The position numbers and the translations under genes are program-made. 64,000 bases of DNA from CALABS01 sp050260775 (GTDB lineage: Bacteria > Pseudomonadota > Alphaproteobacteria > Rhodospirillales > Magnetospirillaceae): positions 121,135 through 185,134 of the forward strand of contig JBLNCP010000019.1 in NCBI GenBank assembly GCA_050260775.1, given 5' to 3'. This document shows positions 61,436-64,000 of this stretch, one piece after another. Below the pieces are notes generated by a model that was not told the DNA's origin, did no database searches, and worked only from the letters and a program-made list of their open reading frames with translations. Position 1 is the stretch's first letter. Every line of letters begins with the position of its first letter.

Positions 61436-62875
61436 TCAGCCACCCACGCCGCAGATGTAGCGCAGCGCCCGCAGGCGTTTGAAGGCCCAGCGCAGGCGGT
61501 TGCGCATCTGCTTCGGGAAGCGCTTGGGCTCGATGCGGGCCGAGGGCGGGATGCCGGCCGCCAAGTCGGCCAGCTGCTGCTCCAGCATCATGCGCAGCAC
61601 GATCTCGCGGATCTCGATGAAGTCGCGGTAATCGTCCTCGTGCAGCAGCTCCATGTCCTTGAGCGCCGCGTAGCGGTCGTCGGTGCCGGTGACCTGCAGG
61701 TGGGCGCGGATGGCGCGGAAGCGGGCGGCCGACACCAGCGGCAGCAGGCCGAACTTCTTGGCGTTCAGCCGGCCCTGGGTGGTGACGAACTCGCCGAAGA
61801 TACCGATGGAGACGTCCATCTTGGCGACGTGCTGCGCCAGGTACTGCAGGAAGAATGCCGACTGCGCCGCCTTCTCGATGGCGTAGGTCCTGAGTTCCTC
61901 GGCCAGCTGGCGGTCGCCCCACACCGGCTGGAAGTCGAAGAAGATGTCGCAGTACATCACGGTCTGGTTCTCGACCGAGAACACCCAGCCGTGGATCTCC
62001 TGCTTCCACTCCTCGAGGCTCTTGCGCCAGCGGCGCTCGCGCGCCATCACCCCGCCGTCGCAGAAGGGGATGCCGGCGGCGTTGAGCATGTCGTTGATGC
62101 GCTTGCCGAGCTCGGCGTACCACAGGTCGTTCTCGGGCGTGCCGGAATGGACGATGGCGTTGTCCTGGTCGAAGGTCAGCAGGCTCTCGCCGCGACCGGC
62201 CGAGCCCAGCACCAGCACCGCGTAGGGGGCGGGGGCCTCGCCCCAGCCGTCGTCCAGCAACGACTTTTCCGCCAGTTCGGCGGCGCGCGCCGTCAGGTCG
62301 CGCACCATCAGGGCGATGACGGCGCCGATGTTGCGGGCGGACACACCCTCGGCCAGCAGCTGGCGCGCCAGAACCGGCAGGGCGTCCATGGCGGCGCGCA
62401 TGTCCTCGGGGCCGCGCGCCTCGTGGACCTCGTCACCGATGACCAGGGCCTCGTTGGCGCGCACCTTGAGCAGGGCGCGGCCGGTGACCATGCCGATCGG
62501 GCGCTTGTCGGCGTCCACCACGACAAGGTGGCGCAGGCCCATGCGGGTCATCTTGCCCAGCGCCACGTACACGAAGGCGTCGGCCGGCACCGAGGCCACC
62601 GGGCGGGTCATCACCTGCCCCAGGGTGGTCTGCAGGCCCTTCTGTCCGTCGGTGGAGAGGATGCGCAGCAGGTCGCGTTCGGTGAACATGCCGATCGCGC
62701 GGCCCTGGTCGTCGACGCCGACGATCGAGGACACGCGGGCCTCGTACATCTGGCGGATCGCGTCCTCGAGCGGCAGCGTCTCGGCCCCGGTCAGGACCGG
62801 CGTGCTCATCACCTCATGCAGGCGATGCTGATAGGGAAAACTGTCGATGCGGGCAAGCGCGGCAACGTCGTTCAT
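61436..62875 (-). CDS. DUF294 nucleotidyltransferase-like protein with CBS domain pair (479 aa)
   Basis: Two CBS domains occupy about residues 20-140 (VMSTPVLTG, SSIVGVDDQGRAIGMFTERD, VMTRPVASVPADAF, HLVVVDADKRPIGMVTGR). Next is a helical spacer and then a nucleotidyltransferase-like domain with GSAGRGESLLTFDQDNA near residue 217, which carries a Gly-Ser and D-x-D as in GlnD. A substrate-binding DUF294 C-terminal helical domain follows. CBS pairs bind adenine nucleotides, so this is likely an energy-sensing regulator. It is divergent from the DUF485-actP operon and convergent with the exonuclease gene, a repeatedly seen grouping, which suggests it controls acetate uptake. Confidence 0.9.
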   Translation of the reverse strand: MNDVAALARIDSFPYQHRLHEVMSTPVLTGAETLPLEDAIRQMYEARVSSIVGVDDQGRAIGMFTERDLLRILSTDGQKGLQTTLGQVMTRPVASVPADAFVYVALGKMTRMGLRHLVVVDADKRPIGMVTGRALLKVRANEALVIGDEVHEARGPEDMRAAMDALPVLARQLLAEGVSARNIGAVIALMVRDLTARAAELAEKSLLDDGWGEAPAPYAVLVLGSAGRGESLLTFDQDNAIVHSGTPENDLWYAELGKRINDMLNAAGIPFCDGGVMARERRWRKSLEEWKQEIHGWVFSVENQTVMYCDIFFDFQPVWGDRQLAEELRTYAIEKAAQSAFFLQYLAQHVAKMDVSIGIFGEFVTTQGRLNAKKFGLLPLVSAARFRAIRAHLQVTGTDDRYAALKDMELLHEDDYRDFIEIREIVLRMMLEQQLADLAAGIPPSARIEPKRFPKQMRNRLRWAFKRLRALRYICGVGG

Positions 62876-63368
62876 TTCAAATTCACCATGTTGTCGGCAG
62901 ACGCTTTGCGCGTTGCGGCAGAATTACCGAAAAGACATTTGTTGTCGCAAAGGTTGCCGCCCGATAGTGGAGGGCAAATACAAAAATGGGTGGATACAAG
63001 GGAGTGGGAGCCGGCATGAGGAGTCACCTGTGGTGCATTCATGGTCCCGACTGCGGCACGATTAAGAAAAATCGCTCCGTACCGCTAGGCCAATTGCCGT
63101 CAATCTCAAGGAATGCCGTACGATTTACCTAACGGTATAAACATATATCCTTGATGAATATGGCGGTTTCACTCGTATGGAGTTGACGGCCAAAGTGGTC
63201 GGATGTTAATGACGATCAATTCCTCTCGCAAGGGAGGGGGTTATGCCTAGTGCGCATAGGTGCCCCCAGCCCTCTGCAGGGGGCCTAATATAAAGCCGGC
63301 GAAGACCGGTGCCGATAACGACAACCACCCGCGCCCGGCGAAGGTGGGAAATAGTGGAGGGTCAGAAT
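62876..63368. other. 493-base divergent control region before the acetate permease operon
   Basis: No gene longer than 20 codons is convincing here. AT-rich promoter-like sequence is seen at 63120-63160 (GGTATAAACATATATC) and at 63285-63295 (CCTAATATAAAG). A near-palindrome CCTAGTGCGCATAGG is at 63246-63260, and a stem of GCCCCC/GGGGGC is near 63262-63284. A 16-codon frame (63243-63293) begins just behind AGGGAGGGGG. Which promoter is used is not decidable by eye. Confidence 0.55.
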
Positions 63369-63689
63369 TTGACACAAGTCTCATGCACCAAGGTTGCGGG
63401 TGAAAAGATCCGCAACAACCCGAAATTCCACGAGCTGGTCCGCAAGCGCACCAGCTTCGCGTGGACCCTGTCGGCCGTGATGCTGGCGATCTACTTCGGC
63501 TTCATCTTCCTGATCGCGTACGCCAAGGACTTCCTCGGCACGTCGCTGGCGGGAGGCGTGACCACTGTCGGACTCCCCATCGGCGTCGGCGTCATTCTCA
63601 GCGCCATCGCGCTGACCGGCATCTACGTGCGGCGCGCCAACACCGAGTTTGACGACCTCAATCGTCAGATCATTGAGGAGTCCCGCTGA
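63369..63689 (+). CDS. DUF485 family membrane protein, small partner of ActP
   Basis: I start it at the TTG at 63369 because GGAGGG lies seven bases upstream and the resulting 106 aa matches the family; GTGs at 63354 and 63309 are in frame alternatives. The product has KIRNNPKFHELVRKRTSFAW, then two membrane helices (LSAVMLAIYFGFIFLIAYA and GLPIGVGVILSAIALTGIYV) and the family ending RRANTEFDDLNRQII. DUF485 (YjcH-like) proteins are encoded next to cation/acetate symporters. Its TGA overlaps the actP ATG by one base, so the two are translationally coupled. Confidence 0.85.
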   Translation: MTQVSCTKVAGEKIRNNPKFHELVRKRTSFAWTLSAVMLAIYFGFIFLIAYAKDFLGTSLAGGVTTVGLPIGVGVILSAIALTGIYVRRANTEFDDLNRQIIEESR

Positions 63690-64000
63690 TGAAGGCGCTC
63701 AAGACCTCTCTCGCGGCGGCGCTGGCTTCGGCCGGTACCTTCGCGCTCTCGAACGCCGCGCTCGCTGCCGGCGCCGTCGAGGCCACCCAGAAGCAGGACA
63801 CCAACTGGCACGCCATCATTCTGTTCGTGGCGTTCGTGGTGTTCACCCTGGGCATCACCTACTGGGCCGCTAAGAAGAACAAGACGGCGGCCGACTTCTA
63901 CGCCGCCGGCGGCGGCATCACCGGCTTCCAGAACGGCCTGGCCATCGCCGGCGACTACATGTCGGCGGCCTCGTTCCTGGGCATTTCCGCCCTGGTGTAC
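63689..64000 (+). CDS. actP: Cation/acetate symporter ActP, N-terminal part (3' end cut by window)
   Basis: ATG at 63689 overlaps the previous stop (TGATG). The visible 104 codons have a signal-like segment (SLAAALASAGTFALSNAALA), then the first membrane helix IILFVAFVVFTLGITYWAA, the family motif KTAADFYAAGGGITGFQNGLA and GDYMSAASFLGISAL, which is the sodium:solute symporter signature of ActP. It takes up acetate and other short monocarboxylates with a cation. The rest lies beyond the right edge. Confidence 0.93.
   Translation, partial: MKALKTSLAAALASAGTFALSNAALAAGAVEATQKQDTNWHAIILFVAFVVFTLGITYWAAKKNKTAADFYAAGGGITGFQNGLAIAGDYMSAASFLGISALVY

Overview
The window reads as chromosome of a GC-rich alphaproteobacterium, most probably Rhodospirillales of the Magnetospirillum/Phaeospirillum kind. 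The taxonomic call is an inference. It rests on alphaproteobacterial LexA boxes (GTTC-N7-GTTC) in front of an imuA/imuB/dnaE2 cassette, a DUF485-ActP acetate permease next to a DUF294/CBS gene and a membrane exonuclease, an entericidin-type lipoprotein, and intergenic palindromes typical of such genomes. No rRNA, tRNA, CRISPR array, insertion sequence or phage gene was found.

Layout. 1-374: 3' end of a SuhB-type inositol monophosphatase. 536-3942: envelope set of an OmpA-domain protein, a MotA/TolQ/ExbB-type channel and a MotB/OmpA-type partner. 4056-20194: type I secretion region with a 1,448-aa RTX protein, the HlyD-type adaptor and PrtD-type ABC transporter on the minus strand, and a 2,750-aa solenoid-repeat protein closed by a strong terminator. 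20255-26059: ordinary metabolism, including a sulfur/cysteine group (cystathionine beta-lyase, 3-mercaptopyruvate sulfurtransferase, cysteine synthase), an entericidin-like lipoprotein, a NUDIX hydrolase, an OsmC protein and a SUMF1-domain protein. 26165-44026: a single 5,953-codon gene (28% of the window) for a mosaic type I secretion substrate. 44283-51203: a collinear set of exported FecR-like protein, CHASE2 adenylate cyclase and exported TPR-CHAT protease. 51204-53040: palindromic repeats around a CopD-like membrane protein, a ParA-type ATPase and a small membrane protein. 53065-58631: the SOS mutagenesis genes dnaE2, imuB and imuA, with a small opposite-strand gene lodged between imuB and imuA. 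58668-64000: a four-helix protein, a membrane PAS-exonuclease fusion, a DUF294 CBS-nucleotidyltransferase, and the start of the DUF485-actP acetate uptake operon.

How the genes may work together. HlyD and ABC proteins with no signal-peptide-dependent export form the inner part of a type I exporter. Three giant proteins lacking signal peptides, with RTX or RTX-like C-termini, are its likely cargo; the outer-membrane TolC partner is not in the window. The most interesting unit is the giant FecR-LamG-RTX protein with the downstream FecR/CHASE2-cyclase/CHAT-protease set. All four have extracytoplasmic parts, and two carry FecR-type domains, so a periplasmic sensing or processing pathway coupled to cAMP is a reasonable hypothesis, but not shown by sequence alone. 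Within the giant gene, 28 or so beta-roll units of about 45 residues are partly organised as a three-copy 681-bp higher-order repeat, which is evidence of recent segmental expansion.
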